47,518 nt of DNA from a bacterium (GTDB lineage Bacteria; ARS69), in contig JALGZR010000013.1 of assembly GCA_025774805.1 (NCBI GenBank), forward strand, positions 1 through 47,518, given 5' to 3'. The translations under genes were made by a program, and so were the position numbers. The notes beneath the pieces are model-generated. The model was not told the DNA's origin. It saw only the letters and a program-made list of their open reading frames with translations, and searched no databases. Of this stretch, positions 1 through 8,161 are shown one piece after another (position 1 is the stretch's first letter; each line of letters opens with the position of its first letter).

Positions 1-515
1 AGCACGAGCTTCTCGTCGGTGATCTCGAACAGGCGGGTGCTCATCTGATCCGAACGGCGGTAGTACTGCTCGAAGATGAGCACGATGTCGAGTCCCTCCA
101 CGTCGACGGCGCTCTGGACGGGCGCTCCTCCCGCCCGACTCGTTTGGACGTACATTCGGCTGCTCTCGCCCGTCTTCACGTTTTCGGTGAAGATGCGGCC
201 GGTCACGCTGTTGTCCGACGAGTCTCCGGTCAGGAAGAGATTGATGGGCGGCTTTCGCAGGTGAATCGTCCAGCCGACGCTCTCGTCCCGGGGCAGACAG
301 GAGAGATGGAGCACGGCCGCGCTGAGCCCCTGGCGCATGAGGACCTGCCCCAACCCGTTCGGCTCTCGGTCCCAACGGCGGATGTGGTCCAGGTAGGCGG
401 CGAACATCGGGCCGATGTCGCACTTCGCCACGAGAATGTCGTTCTCCGGGTCGAGCTGCCGGTGAACGATCGCCTCGCCGAGAGACGACCTGTCGTCGGG
501 TGACGAATCGGGCAA
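1..515 (-). CDS. hslO: Hsp33-like redox chaperone, N-terminal domain (cut by window edge)
   Basis: The reading frame runs leftward off the window, so only about 171 residues are visible. I chose the TTG at 515 because AGGAG lies 11 bases upstream and no other start codon lies between it and the upstream in-frame stop. It sits four bases past the stop of the TANGO2 gene, so the two are probably co-transcribed. The segment FEQYYRRSDQMSTRLFEI, preceded by a VEG motif, matches the Hsp33 core pattern (EG, then E-Y-x-RS-E/D-Q-x-x-TRLF). The preceding GLSAAVLHLS and INLFLTGD stretches fit the Hsp33 beta fold. Hsp33 is a cytosolic holdase activated by oxidation and zinc release at four C-terminal cysteines; that part lies outside the window, so the redox switch cannot be checked. 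The assignment rests on remembered family motifs. Confidence 0.65.
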   Translation of the reverse strand, partial: MPDSSPDDRSSLGEAIVHRQLDPENDILVAKCDIGPMFAAYLDHIRRWDREPNGLGQVLMRQGLSAAVLHLSCLPRDESVGWTIHLRKPPINLFLTGDSSDNSVTGRIFTENVKTGESSRMYVQTSRAGGAPVQSAVDVEGLDIVLIFEQYYRRSDQMSTRLFEITDEKLV

Positions 516-519
516 GAGG

Positions 520-1350
520 TCACTCGCTCCTGGAGACGAGGGGCAGACGCATCACGTATTCCGGCGCGTCGGCGCGCGGAAGTCCAGGAGCGTAGCGCAT
601 CACGGCTTCCTCGGCATCCATGGTGATCCGGGTGAAGCTGCGGGTGGCGGCTTCGGCTCGGCGCATCGCGACGGTGTAGGCGTTCGGTCCCCCTCGCCGA
701 GACCGGTGAAAGGCGAGCAGCCGCTCGAGAGTGGGAAGGCGAATGTCCGTCTGGCCGCTGCGGGGCGCCCCGGGCGGCGGGGTCGCGCGGGACGGCCCGG
801 TCCCCTCGAGATCCCGGTATTCCGGAGCCCCGGGGGCGAGGCCGGTGATGCGCTCGTACTCGCGACGCCTCGCCTCGCCGACCTCGGTCTCCTCGAACGA
901 GGAGGATACGATCGGCAGCCTCCGATCCGCCTCCTGATCCGCGGTCAATCGAGAGCCGTCCCACTCGAGCAGGCGTGCGGACCGCCCCGAAACGACCGCC
1001 ACGAGCCGGAACGAGCGGTAGACGGAGAGATCCTGGGCGTGGAGCCGCCGCCCCGCCTCCTCGAGATCGGCGGCCGGAGCGAGATCGGCCAGGAGCAGCC
1101 CTCGGCTTCGAAACCCCTCCGGATCCGACTCCTCGGGATCGGGGCGGCCGTTCAGCAACGCCAGGGTGACTCCCGACTCGTTCGCCGTCACCCAGCTCCC
1201 GCCGTGATCCCCGTCGACGGGAGCGATCCAGCGGACTCCCTCCCCGGTGTGAATCCGGGGCGGAGCCGCCTCCTTTCGGGTCAGAAGCTCGTCCCGATTG
1301 AACAGGAGATCGTAGCCGCCGGAGCGGCGCGTCCAGGTCACGGTGCAAAT
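520..1350 (-). CDS. TANGO2/NRDE family protein, probable ATT start
   Basis: The protein carries the family hallmark NRDE (in LLFNRDELL), followed by a tryptophan- and glycine-rich segment (APVDGDHGGSW) and ALLNGRPDPEE, as in bacterial TANGO2/NRDE proteins. Members normally begin Met-Cys-Thr. Here the matching N-terminus is Cys-Thr-Val-Thr-Trp, preceded by an ATT codon at 1350-1348. AGGGGG lies nine bases upstream of that ATT. Starting at the GTG at 1341 would remove the conserved Cys2, so ATT is the better start, giving about 276 residues. The biochemical role of the family is unsettled: it has been linked to haem or lipid handling, and an Ntn-hydrolase-like fold with Cys2 has been proposed. 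It is followed at once by the Hsp33-like gene, so a stress or redox context is possible but inferred. Confidence 0.8.
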   Translation of the reverse strand: MCTVTWTRRSGGYDLLFNRDELLTRKEAAPPRIHTGEGVRWIAPVDGDHGGSWVTANESGVTLALLNGRPDPEESDPEGFRSRGLLLADLAPAADLEEAGRRLHAQDLSVYRSFRLVAVVSGRSARLLEWDGSRLTADQEADRRLPIVSSSFEETEVGEARRREYERITGLAPGAPEYRDLEGTGPSRATPPPGAPRSGQTDIRLPTLERLLAFHRSRRGGPNAYTVAMRRAEAATRSFTRITMDAEEAVMRYAPGLPRADAPEYVMRLPLVSRSE

Positions 1351-1524
1351 TTTGCCGATCCCCCTGCCTCGTTCTCGGGGCTCTCACGCCGGTCCGCCTC
1401 CGGGCGCCGCTCTCCCGCCGGTAGGATGCCCGCGGCCGGCGGAGGATTCAGGTGCGGTCGCCCCTGGCGGTCGACGCTGACCGCCCCCCGCGGGCCACAC
1501 CCCGGCGGCGCCGCGCGGGGGACC

Positions 1525-1713
1525 GTGCACGATGTGACCGGCCGCCTCGTGCGCACGCTTCACGCCGGACCCGCGCGGTCGGGAAATCACGAGAGGTCCT
1601 GGGACGGTCGGGACGCATCGGGACGGGACGCGGCGGCCGGGTTCTGCTTCGCGCGCCTGACGGCCGACGGAGCGACCCGATCGGTCCGGATCAACCGACT
1701 GCCCGAACCTGCG
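1525..1713 (+). pseudogene. FlgD-like C-terminal Ig domain remnant of a lost secreted protein
   Basis: One plus-strand frame reads VHDVTGRLVRTL, then SWDGRDASGRDAAAGF, then TRSVRINRL. This is the signature of the FlgD Ig-like C-terminal domain (YDVxGRxVRTL, WDGRDxxGxxVAxGVYF) found at the ends of exported proteins in FCB-group bacteria. The complete metalloprotease at 15923-17566 ends with the same domain. Here nothing upstream in frame looks like the body of a secreted protein, because that frame runs antisense to the TANGO2 gene. No stop codon follows the domain before the repeat arm at 1706. It looks like the tail of a gene whose front part was deleted. Confidence 0.6.
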
Positions 1714-1727
1714 TTTCTCGCCAGGCT
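1706..1727 (+). repeat. Single arm of dispersed inverted repeat (family 1)
   Basis: The arm has a six-base stem (AACCTG with CAGGCT, first pair mismatched) around the loop CGTTTCTCGC. It matches the arms at 6413, 10250 and elsewhere. It lies exactly between the FlgD remnant and the convergent metalloprotease-like gene, whose TAG stop overlaps its right end. Confidence 0.7.
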
Positions 1728-2115
1728 ATGCAAAGAGATCGAGGAGCCGCGGCTCGTCCGGGACGATCTCCGGGGCCACTCCGTAGCTCTCGACGCGGCG
1801 ATCGCGGGGCTCACCGCCGGCGGCGTACCGCCTTCCGTCGGGACCGGTCACGTAGTCGTAGTGGGGAACGCCGGCCAGAGCCCCGCCTGCCGCCGCATGG
1901 GCCGCCTCGTGGGCACGCACCTCCCTGTCGCGCGCGCCCAGCTCGTGCACCAGGGCCCGGTCGGGCGCGCCCGCGGCCGACGCGGCCCTCCGGTTCGCCT
2001 CGGGGAGGTCCTCGGCGGCCGCCCGCGCGCGCTCGAGGGCCCGGCCCGCGGACACCCGTCGCATCTCGAGAGCTCTCGTCAGCGTCGAGGCGCCGACGGA
2101 CGACGAGATCGGCAT
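1726..2115 (-). CDS. Putative zinc metalloprotease (HEAAH, SprA-related type), shortened
   Basis: The core [20 protein letters not shown], followed by [12 protein letters not shown], matches the putative metalloprotease catalytic domain often annotated as SprA-related. HEAAH supplies the HExxH zinc ligands and catalytic Glu. I chose the ATG at 2115, with GGGAG about 11 bases upstream; an in-frame ATG at 2214 would add 33 unconserved residues that reach into a repeat. The product is about 129 residues. Family members continue beyond the GGE motif with a conserved Val-Ser-Ile-Asp-type segment and an alanine-rich helix. Here the sequence diverges directly after GGE and stops at a TAG inside a repeat arm, so the C-terminus is probably lost. 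Activity is doubtful. Confidence 0.6.
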   Translation of the reverse strand: MPISSSVGASTLTRALEMRRVSAGRALERARAAAEDLPEANRRAASAAGAPDRALVHELGARDREVRAHEAAHAAAGGALAGVPHYDYVTGPDGRRYAAGGEPRDRRVESYGVAPEIVPDEPRLLDLFA

Positions 2116-2204
2116 CACCCGGTCACTCTCCCGCGGTGGGGGGCGGACGGACTCCGACGCCTCTGGAATCGGCAGGAGGGGGCCGCGGGATGAGGCCGGC
2201 CCCC

Positions 2205-2277
2205 GCCCGCACATCTCACGCGTCTCTGCTGCCGCAGAGGCGAAGCCACGCGACGAGCCTGGAGAGAACTTCGGGCT
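2205..2277 (+). repeat. Short form of dispersed inverted repeat (family 1), 73 bp
   Basis: The left arm GCCCGCACATCTCAC and the right arm (reverse complement AGCCCGAAGTTCTC) flank a GC-rich core with its own hairpin, CTCTGC-TGCC-GCAGAG. Layout and core match the copy at 11430-11504. It lies upstream of the divergent metalloprotease-like gene and the beta-CASP nuclease gene. Confidence 0.75.
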
Positions 2278-2431
2278 GGGCTTGCCGTCGGAAGCGAGGA
2301 GTGGTCCACTCGGGGGTCCGGCGCCGGCCGCGCGACCCGTTTCGAGCGTGGGATCCGACGCCGGCCGCGCGTACGCCGCGGCGCGGTCCGCCTCCGCAAC
2401 CCGGCTCCGCGGCGCTTCGCGAGGAGGGCAC

Positions 2432-3844
2432 TTGAAGGTCTACCTCACGTTTCAGGGAGCGGCGGGTACGGTCACCGGCTCCCGCTACCACCTCTCTCGG
2501 GGCAAGGCGCAGTACCTCCTCGACGCGGGCCTCTTCCAGGGCCTGAAGCGACTCCGTGAACGGAACTGGGCGCCGCCCGCGTTCCCGCCCCGTTCCGTCA
2601 AGGGAGTCCTGTTGACCCACTGCCACCTCGATCACGCGGGTTGGCTGCCCCGTCTCGTGTCGCTCGGATTCCAGGGCACGATCTGGGCGACTCCCGCCAC
2701 CGTCGAGCTGGCTGAGATCATTCTGAAGGACGCCGCGAAGCTCCAGGAGGAAGACGCCGCCTACGCGAACCGGAAGGGCTTTTCGCGCCACCGTCCGGCC
2801 CTGCCCCTCTTCACTTCGGAGGACGCCCGGAAGACGTTGCGTCTCATGCGCTCGATCGAGTTCGAGACATGGACGGATCTGGGCCACGGCTTTCGGGCCC
2901 GCTGGATCAACTCGGGGCACATCCTGGGCGCGGCGATGATCGAGCTGCGCGTCGAGTCGGGAAGGCGGGAGATCTCCGTCCTCTTCAGCGGGGACGTCGG
3001 TCGCTACGACATGCCGCTCCACGTCGATCCCTCCCCTCGTTCCCCGACCGACGTCCTGATCATCGAGTCGACGTACGGCGATCGCATCCACCCTGACGTG
3101 TCGGTGGACGACCAGTTCGTCAAGCCCTTCGGCAAGACCCTGAGGAACGGGGGAGTCGTCCTCATCCCCGCGTTCTCGGTGGGACGCTCGCAGCTCGTCA
3201 CGCTGATCCTCCGGCGCCTCATGGAGGGGGGGAAGATCCCGGAGGTTCCCATCCACATCGACAGTCCGATGGCCGTCCGGGCGACCGAGGTCTACTCGCG
3301 CTTTCTCGACGAGGAGAACGTGGACGCCGACGTCTTCGAGGACGGCCGGCGGCGGCTCTTCCCGGAGAGAGTCCGCCTCCACGTCTCCACGAAGGAGTCG
3401 AAGCGGCTCAACGAGCGCCGCGGCCCCTTCATCCTGATCGCCGGCAGCGGCATGATGACGGGAGGTCGCATTCTCCATCACCTGCGGGCTCGCGCGGACG
3501 ATCCGCGGAACCTGATCTGTGTCTCGGGATACCAGGCCGAGGGCACGCGGGGCCGCGATCTCGTGAACGGCGCCGAGCACCTTCGAATCCACGGTCGCGA
3601 CATCCGGATCCGGGCTCGCGTGGCCCGGCTCGGCGGTTTCTCCGCCCACGCCGACGCCGAGGAGCTGATCCGCTGGCTGGAAACCGACCCCACGCCCCCG
3701 GCGGCCACGTTCGTGACCCATGGGGAGCCTCGGGCGGCCCGATCGCTCGCGGAGAGCATCGGAAAGAAGACCGGATCCTGGGTGCGCGCGGTCGACCTGA
3801 ACGACCGCTTCGAGCTCGGATCCCTGGTCCCGACACCGGAGTGA
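2432..3844 (+). CDS. Metallo-beta-lactamase/beta-CASP RNA-processing exonuclease family protein
   Basis: The product is about 470 residues, beginning [17 protein letters not shown] from a TTG at 2432 with GAGGAGGG just upstream. Zinc-ligand motif 2 is THCHLDHAG. Later motifs are [20 protein letters not shown], and IIESTYGDR at the entry to the beta-CASP domain. The RNA-specificity motif region near the C-terminus contains [11 protein letters not shown]. This is the YSH1/CPSF-73-like group of bacterial and archaeal RNases acting on RNA 3' ends or 5' monophosphates in the cytosol. Its stop overlaps the GTG start of the next gene (GTGA), so the two are translationally coupled. Confidence 0.9.
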   Translation: MKVYLTFQGAAGTVTGSRYHLSRGKAQYLLDAGLFQGLKRLRERNWAPPAFPPRSVKGVLLTHCHLDHAGWLPRLVSLGFQGTIWATPATVELAEIILKDAAKLQEEDAAYANRKGFSRHRPALPLFTSEDARKTLRLMRSIEFETWTDLGHGFRARWINSGHILGAAMIELRVESGRREISVLFSGDVGRYDMPLHVDPSPRSPTDVLIIESTYGDRIHPDVSVDDQFVKPFGKTLRNGGVVLIPAFSVGRSQLVTLILRRLMEGGKIPEVPIHIDSPMAVRATEVYSRFLDEENVDADVFEDGRRRLFPERVRLHVSTKESKRLNERRGPFILIAGSGMMTGGRILHHLRARADDPRNLICVSGYQAEGTRGRDLVNGAEHLRIHGRDIRIRARVARLGGFSAHADAEELIRWLETDPTPPAATFVTHGEPRAARSLAESIGKKTGSWVRAVDLNDRFELGSLVPTPE

Positions 3845-4833
3845 GCCCCATGCCGAAGCCCGATCCGAAACGCGGTCCGCTCCAGGGACCGGACGCACCG
3901 GGAGCCGCGGCCTCGTCGAGCCGGCGAGTCCCACTTCCCTTCTCGTCGATGAAGGAGTCACAGGACGACCCCGAGGCGCCGGAGCGTGTTCGGCGGATCC
4001 TGGAGAACCCGTCCTACGTTCGAGCGGACCAGGACATCCACTTCCTGGAGCGCAGCGAGCTTCGACCGTCACGCCTCGCGTTCGACTATCTCAAGGCCGA
4101 GCTGATCCTCCGTGAGCACGGGATTCAATCCACGATCGTGCTCTTCGGAGGCACCCGGATCGTCGAGCCGGCGGCGGCGCGCCGGCGCCTCGAGCGCTCG
4201 AGGGAGGCGGTCGAGCGGCAACCCGACTCGGCCGTGGCCCGCCGAGAGGCTCGCGTCGCGGAACGCGTCGTGGCGAAGAGCCGCTACTACGACATCGCCC
4301 GTGAGTTCGGTCGACTCGTGAGCCGCGAGTGCCCGGTCGAGAACGGACGGAGATGTGCGGTGGTGACCGGCGGCGGCCCCGGGATCATGGAGGCGGGAAA
4401 CCGGGGCGCCGACGACGTCGGGGCGAAGTCGGTCGGACTCAACATCACACTGCCGCTCGAGCAGTATCCGAATCCCTATATCACCCCCGAGCTCTGCTTC
4501 CAGTTTCGCTACTTCGCGATGCGGAAGCTCCACTTCATGAAGCGCGCCCGGGCGATGATCGCGTTCCCCGGCGGCTACGGCACGCTCGACGAGCTGTTCG
4601 ACACGCTCACCCTCGTGCAGACGAGAAAGATCCGACCGGTGCCCGTGGTGCTTGTGGGAAGGGAGTTCTGGACGAGGGCCTTCGACGCCGAGTTCCTCGC
4701 CGAGGAGGGCGTGATCGATCCGGAGGACACCGGGCTCTTCGCGTTCGCGGAGACGGCCGAGGAGATCTGGAGTCACATTCTCGCGTGGTACCGGGAACGC
4801 GGGCTCGACCCGTTCGCGCGGATTCCCGAGTGA
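3841..4833 (+). CDS. LOG-family / TIGR00730 Rossmann-fold protein
   Basis: The protein has the two LOG (lysine-decarboxylase-like) signatures: GGGPGIMEAGNRGA in the middle and PGGYGTLDELFDTL near the C-terminus. LOG proteins are phosphoribohydrolases that release cytokinin-type bases from nucleoside monophosphates, or act on AMP-like nucleotides. At 330 residues it is longer than the compact 180-200-residue LOG enzymes, with roughly 110 extra N-terminal residues including a charged helical stretch (RRRLERSREAVERQPDSAV). This matches the long bacterial subgroup whose substrate is not established. The GTG at 3841 overlaps the upstream stop; an ATG at 3850 is the alternative. The coupling to a nuclease suggests nucleotide or RNA turnover, which is inference. 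Confidence 0.85.
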   Translation: MSPMPKPDPKRGPLQGPDAPGAAASSSRRVPLPFSSMKESQDDPEAPERVRRILENPSYVRADQDIHFLERSELRPSRLAFDYLKAELILREHGIQSTIVLFGGTRIVEPAAARRRLERSREAVERQPDSAVARREARVAERVVAKSRYYDIAREFGRLVSRECPVENGRRCAVVTGGGPGIMEAGNRGADDVGAKSVGLNITLPLEQYPNPYITPELCFQFRYFAMRKLHFMKRARAMIAFPGGYGTLDELFDTLTLVQTRKIRPVPVVLVGREFWTRAFDAEFLAEEGVIDPEDTGLFAFAETAEEIWSHILAWYRERGLDPFARIPE

Positions 4834-4837
4834 GGCC

Positions 4838-5017
4838 AAGCCTGCATTCCTCACCAGCCTCTGCTGCGGCAGCGGCAAAGCCGCGCCTGGCTTCGTCGCC
4901 GGGGCGCTTCCGCCCTGCGACGGGGCTACGGTCCCGCCTCGGGCGAAAACACCCCATCTCCTCGCCAGACACGACTATCCGCTGCCTCGCGACGAGCCGG
5001 GTGAGAAATGCGGGCTA
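4838..5017 (-). repeat. Full-length 180-bp dispersed inverted repeat (family 1), copy A
   Basis: Read on the minus strand it starts TAGCCCGCATTTCTCACC and ends GAATGCAGGCTT. It contains a GCTCGTCGCGAGG segment, the central CCGTAGCCCCGTCGCAGGG and a TTTGCCGCTGCCGC hairpin region. It is the reverse complement of the element at 10250-10429, with the same length and about 16 differences counted by eye. Its minus-strand TAG is the stop codon of the RlmD gene. It fills the whole gap between convergent genes. Confidence 0.9.
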
Positions 5018-6286
5018 CTTCACGAGGAGCGCCACCGTCTCCACGTGAGCGGTCGCCGGAAAGAGATCGATCGCCGTCAGACGCGTAAGCCGCCAGCCCG
5101 CCCCGGTGAGATCTTTCAGGTCGCGGGCCGCGGTGGCCGGGTCACAGGAGACCGAGAGGATCCGCCGGGGCGCGCGGGCGATCAGCTCGTGGCGGACTTC
5201 GGGGGCGAGGCCGGCCCGCGGCGGATCGACGATCACCGTCTCGACCGGCGCCCGCGGAAGCGTCCGCAGCGTGGTCTCGGTCCTCTCCTTTCGTACCTCC
5301 GCGCGAACGCCGTTGCGCCGGAGATTCCTCTTCAGATGCCGGATGGCGCGTCCGTCCGCCTCACCGGCGACCACGCGCTCGAACCCGTGCCCGAGGCAGG
5401 CGGCGAAAAGCCCCACCCCCGCGTAGAGATCGAAGAGGGCTCCCTCTCGATCGTCTTCCAGGAGGGACTCGACAGTGTCGACGAGCGTTTCGACTCCGGG
5501 TACCGAGACCTGGAAGAAGGACGTCGCATCGGCCCGGAGGGCGCGGCCGCGCACGCGGAACCGCAGATCCCGCTGCCCGACCAGCGGGATGCGGTCGGCG
5601 AGGAGCCCGACGATCTCCGGTGGACGCTCCATGGTCTTCGAGATCTTCCCGAGACGCCGCCGATCCCGCTCGCTCGGAGGAACGCCCGTCTCGAGAAGAG
5701 CGACCATTCTCTCCTCGGAGTCGATGCGCAACGTCACGTGTCGCCAGGGAGGAAGGAGGCGCGCCCAGGGGAGGAACACCTTTCCGAAGAGCGGCGACAT
5801 CAACAGGCAGTCGTCGACGGGAACGACCTCGTGGGACCCGCGCCGCAGGAGACCCGGACGGCCGGCCGCGTCGAACGAGAGCCGAATTCGATTCCGCGTG
5901 CCGAACTCGTCCCCGACCGCCTCGGGGCCGCGAAGCAGCTCGCTGCCGTCCCGGCCGCCGATCCGGCGCAGAGCGTCGAGGACGATCGTCCGTTTCATCT
6001 CGAGTTGAACGTCGCGCCCCGCGTGCTGGAAGTCGCAACCGCCGCACACGGCGGCGTGCGGGCAGGGGGGCGACCGACGGCCGGGATGCGCCCGGACGAT
6101 CTCCACGGCCTCCGCCTCGGCCCAGCGCTTCGAGTCCCGCGTGATGCGGGCCCGAACGGTCTCCCCGGGGAGGGCGCCCGTCACCAGGACCACCTTGCCC
6201 TCGATTCGGGCCAGGCAGCGTCCCCCCGGGACGGCGTGCTCGGTCTCGACCTCGATCGGGGACTCGATCGACAAGGGAACGTTCAT
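5015..6286 (-). CDS. rlmD: 23S rRNA (uracil-C5)-methyltransferase, RlmD/RumA type
   Basis: The product is 423 residues. A TRAM OB-fold at about residues 10-65 includes LARIEGKVVLVTGALPGE. Then comes a [4Fe-4S] motif, CPHAAVCGGCDFQH, with a probable fourth cysteine in PVDDC. The SAM-binding motif is FDLYAGVGLFA. The methyltransferase motifs are VIVDPPRAG and SVSCDPATAARDL, the latter holding the catalytic cysteine, and the family ending HVETVALL follows. The enzyme methylates C5 of a uridine, classically U1939 of 23S rRNA in RlmD. The iron-sulfur motif favours RlmD/RlmC over TrmA, but the exact target is inferred. The stop TAG is the first triplet of the 180-bp repeat. Confidence 0.88.
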   Translation of the reverse strand: MNVPLSIESPIEVETEHAVPGGRCLARIEGKVVLVTGALPGETVRARITRDSKRWAEAEAVEIVRAHPGRRSPPCPHAAVCGGCDFQHAGRDVQLEMKRTIVLDALRRIGGRDGSELLRGPEAVGDEFGTRNRIRLSFDAAGRPGLLRRGSHEVVPVDDCLLMSPLFGKVFLPWARLLPPWRHVTLRIDSEERMVALLETGVPPSERDRRRLGKISKTMERPPEIVGLLADRIPLVGQRDLRFRVRGRALRADATSFFQVSVPGVETLVDTVESLLEDDREGALFDLYAGVGLFAACLGHGFERVVAGEADGRAIRHLKRNLRRNGVRAEVRKERTETTLRTLPRAPVETVIVDPPRAGLAPEVRHELIARAPRRILSVSCDPATAARDLKDLTGAGWRLTRLTAIDLFPATAHVETVALLVK

Positions 6287-6379
6287 GATCTCAGGATCTC
6301 ACACGTACGCCGCACTCGGAAGGAGATCCTCGATCACTTTCGAGCCGCTTCGCGCCCGGCCTCCGAGCGTCCCCGCCGA

Positions 6380-6400
6380 GGGGGGCGGTTGACGCCCCCC
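6380..6400. other. Perfect GC hairpin between divergent rlmD and gdhA
   Basis: GGGGGGCG and CGCCCCCC form an eight-base perfect stem around the loop GTTGA. No T-tract follows on either strand, so it is not a standard intrinsic terminator. It may affect the divergent transcripts or be part of a decayed repeat. Confidence 0.45.
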
Positions 6401-6412
6401 GCGGTGGCCGCA

Positions 6413-6435
6413 TAGCCTGCGTTTCTCACCAGGCT
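6413..6435 (+). repeat. Single arm of dispersed inverted repeat (family 1)
   Basis: The arm starts TAGCCTGCGTTTCTCACC and closes with AGGCT, giving the AGCCTG/CAGGCT hairpin. The opposite arm is not present downstream. It lies in the gap between rlmD and the glutamate dehydrogenase gene. Confidence 0.75.
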
Positions 6436-6528
6436 CGGCGCCCGTTCCGCGTGCCGCTCTTCCGTTCCGCGTGTCGTTCCCCCATCCCGGCGGCCTTCCC
6501 CGGTCGCCGGCCGCCGATGAGGAGCCCG

Positions 6529-7979
6529 ATGGCCGCCCCGAGAAGCCGCCGCAAGTCCGCCGGCCATTCCCCGACCTCTCTCTACGAGAACGTCAATCTG
6601 CAGTTCGATCGCGCCGCGTCGGCGGTGCGGATCCACTCCGGCCTGCTCCGCCAGATCAAGGTCTGCAACAACGTGTACTCGGTGCGCTTCCCGATCCGTC
6701 GGGGAAAGGACTACGTGCTCATCGAGGGCTACCGGGCCGAGCACAGCCACCATCTGAAGCCCGTCAAGGGGGGCATCCGCTACAGCGAGGCGGTGTCGCA
6801 GGACGAGGTCATGGCGCTCGCCGCCCTGATGACCTACAAGTGAGCGCTCGTCGACGTGCCGTTCGGAGGCTCGAAGGGCGGAGTCAAGATCAACCCGCGC
6901 GACTACTCGACGTCCGAGCTCGAGCGGATCACGCGGCGCTTCGCGGCCGAGCTCATCAAGAAGGACTTCCTCGGGCCGCACGTCGACGTGCCCGCGCCGG
7001 ACATGGGCACGGGGCAGCGGGAGATGGCCTGGATCGTCGACAGGTACGACGCGTTCCATCCCGGCGAGCCCGACACGCAGGCCGCCGTCACCGGCAAGCC
7101 CTACCAGCAGGGCGGCATCCTGGGACGGGTCGAGGCGACAGGCCGCGGCGTGCAGTACGGCATTCGCGAGGCGATGGGCATCGCGGGGGATCTCAAGCCG
7201 CTGGGCCTCACCCCGGGCCTGGGGGGGGGAAAACCGTCGTGGTCCAGGGTTTCGGAAACGTCGGCTACCACGCCTCGAAGTTCCTGCAGGAGGAGGACTC
7301 CGCGAAGATCATCGCCGTCGGCGAGTGGGACGGCGCCATTCACGATCCGAAGGGCATCGACGTCGAGAAGCTCCAAGCGCACCGCCGCCGAACCGGATCG
7401 ATCCTCGGGTTCCCCGGCGCGAAGACGCTGCGGCGCTCGGTCGACTGCCTCTGTCTCGCGTGCGACATTCTCATTCCGGCCGCTCTGGAGAATCAGATCC
7501 ACCGGGACAACGCGCACCGGGTCCGGGCGAAGGTGATCGCCGAGGCGGCGAACGGGCCGATCACCGCGGCCGCCGACGGGATCCTCCGCCGGAAGGGGGT
7601 CCTCGTGATCCCCGACGTCTTCCTGAACGCGGGCGGAGTGACGGTCTCCTACTTCGAGTGGAGCAAGAACCTCACGCACATGCACTACGGCCGGATGTCC
7701 CGGCACCTCGAGAACCTCGAGGCGGAGCTCTTCATCAAGGAGACGGAGGCGCTGACCGGCAAGAAGTTCGGTCCCAGGGCGCGAAAGGTGCTGCTCCGCT
7801 CGCACGACGAGCTCGCGCTGGTGAACTCGGGGCTCGAGGACACGATGCGCTCGGCCTACCGGGAGATCCGCTCCGTGCTCAAGCGGCGGAAGAAGATCGA
7901 GGATCTCCGGATGGCGTCGTATACTCTGGCCATCGAGAGGATCTCGCAGGCCTACCTCGACCTCGGGATCTTTCCGTGA
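6529..7979 (+). pseudogene. gdhA: Glu/Leu/Phe/Val dehydrogenase (glutamate dehydrogenase), interrupted twice
   Basis: The pieces together cover a complete NAD(P)-dependent glutamate dehydrogenase, which interconverts glutamate and 2-oxoglutarate plus ammonia. They include [43 protein letters not shown], the Rossmann motif [14 protein letters not shown], and [13 protein letters not shown] near the C-terminal half. A TGA at 6841-6843 interrupts the conserved [12 protein letters not shown] motif exactly where Cys (TGC/TGT) is expected. A frameshift at the nine-G run 7221-7229 moves the frame before the Rossmann motif. I chose the ATG at 6529, with GAGGAG four bases upstream; 6517 is possible. 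All other motifs are intact, so the lesions are either very recent or sequence errors. Confidence 0.85.
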
Positions 7980-8020
7980 GGGTGCGCTTCGGGGATTGGC
8001 GAGGGGCCCTTCCGGAGCCA

Positions 8021-8043
8021 ATGACGGTCAGCGTGAGCGTCAT
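8021..8043. promoter_or_regulatory. Inverted repeat upstream of acs
   Basis: ATGACG and CGTCAT are perfect six-base half-sites separated by 11 bases, within the 180-bp gap before the acetyl-CoA synthetase gene. The spacing suits a dimeric regulator, but no promoter elements are clear around it. Confidence 0.25.
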
Positions 8044-8161
8044 CGGCTCGGTCGGCGGGCTGGCAAGCGTGATCACGGCGGTTTCGAAGCGAACGTGCGG
8101 CTGTGACCGCCGAAACGGTACACTTCGCGGCCAACTACTGGACCGCCGACTGGAGGATGCC

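Noticed and set aside
706-2193. Long plus-strand open frame of about 495 codons
   Set aside because: It runs antisense to the TANGO2 and metalloprotease-like genes. Only the FlgD-like tail (1525-1713) has family character; the rest is the open antisense frame expected at this GC content.
2216-4072. 618-codon minus-strand open frame opposite the beta-CASP gene
   Set aside because: No domain or motif, Arg/Asp/Pro-rich antisense composition; the plus strand encodes a clear enzyme.
4838-5017. Small peptide open in both 180-bp repeat copies
   Set aside because: The similar translations follow from DNA identity. Substitutions are not concentrated at third codon positions, and there is no clear ribosome site. 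The element looks structural, not coding.
6841-6843. Selenocysteine reading of the TGA in glutamate dehydrogenase
   Set aside because: The residue is not catalytic in the family, a second lesion is present, and I see no SECIS-like hairpin of the right form directly downstream. Mutation or error is simpler.
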